A stretch of DNA of 64,000 nucleotides, from assembly GCA_023301725.1 (NCBI GenBank), contig JALZUD010000019.1:1-64000 (forward strand), in the 5' to 3' direction. Shown here piece after piece: positions 63,938 to 64,000 of the stretch; the first letter of the stretch is position 1, and each line of letters begins with the position of its first letter. The notes beneath the pieces are model-generated. The model searched no databases, had not been told where the DNA came from, and was given only the letters and a program-made list of their open reading frames with translations. This DNA comes from Granulosicoccus sp. GTDB taxonomy: Bacteria; Pseudomonadota; Gammaproteobacteria; Granulosicoccales; Granulosicoccaceae. The position numbers and the translations under genes are program-made.

Positions 63938-64000
63938 TTATTCTGTGGCTACAGCAAGCAGGTCCAAAACCTCACCGCCTCGCAGCACCTTTACAGCGAA
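63938..64000 (-). CDS. C-terminal end of an unidentified gene (cut by window edge)
   Basis: The only open frame entering from the right edge on this strand, reading FAVKVLRGGEVLDLLAVATE and a TAA stop at 63938. It ends 30 bases before the xylA fragment begins. The sequence is too short to assign; it is not xylose isomerase. It may be the 3' end of the gene whose rearrangement truncated xylA. Confidence 0.35.
   Translation of the reverse strand, partial: FAVKVLRGGEVLDLLAVATE

Overview
The window reads as chromosome of a marine, probably aerobic gammaproteobacterium. Supporting signs are the aspS-nudB pair, a 180-kDa-type NAD glutamate dehydrogenase, a MaeB-type malic enzyme, many ABC importers for sugars and polyamines, and an MttB-family methyltransferase with a GbdR-like regulator. 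The overall flavour recalls Granulosicoccus-like bacteria; that is an impression from gene content, not a database result. No rRNA, tRNA, CRISPR array, phage or complete insertion sequence was seen. Both edges cut genes: a lipoprotein on the left and an unidentified gene on the right, beside a xylose isomerase fragment.

Layout. 1-10 kb: edge lipoprotein, nudB-aspS, a PfkB-family (adenosine) kinase, a rhomboid protease, the giant NAD-glutamate dehydrogenase, a small membrane protein. 10-17.4 kb: a paaG-like isomerase, then a tight seven-gene corrinoid/one-carbon operon (corrinoid protein, DUF1638 protein, 'virulence factor'-family protein, Cys-rich MTHFR partner, MTHFR, methyl-THF:corrinoid methyltransferase, ferredoxin/ASKHA corrinoid reactivator). 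17.4-24.3 kb: a beta-propeller protein of the glucosamine-transferase N-domain type, a PotB-PotC-PotA polyamine importer with no binding protein, a PuuB-like oxidase and a DUF5658 membrane protein. 24.4-29.2 kb: GbdR-like regulator, MttB-family methyltransferase, tyrosine-phosphatase-like protein and, divergently, a homocysteine methyltransferase; these form the second half of the corrinoid system. 29-39 kb: DUF445, hopJ-family, maeB, leuA with a leucine-rich leader peptide, DUF3820, a DMT exporter, a small membrane protein, a degenerate GGDEF/EAL protein and a histidine phosphatase. 39-50 kb: a complete alpha/beta-galactoside locus (MalK-type ATPase, divergent GH36, galK, galT, GH42, binding protein, two permeases). 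50-53 kb: YHS protein and molybdopterin oxidoreductase. 53-61 kb: LacI regulator and a ribose-type ABC importer with a lactonase and a 3-hydroxyacid dehydrogenase, probably for a sugar acid or lactone. 61-64 kb: hipBA, a lipoprotein and a truncated xylA.

How the genes work together. In the corrinoid system, MttB would move a methyl group from a methylated amine or betaine to the corrinoid protein. The THF methyltransferase would pass it to THF and MTHFR would oxidise it, while the reactivator rescues Co(II). Four proteins expected or proposed to contact the corrinoid protein (MttB, THF methyltransferase, reactivator, homocysteine methyltransferase) carry Arg/Ser/Lys-rich terminal tails, whereas the corrinoid protein has a very acidic N-terminus. 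That complementarity is the most striking unexplained pattern here. The second is a leuA attenuator whose leader-peptide ATG falls at the predicted transcription start, so the transcript may be leaderless.
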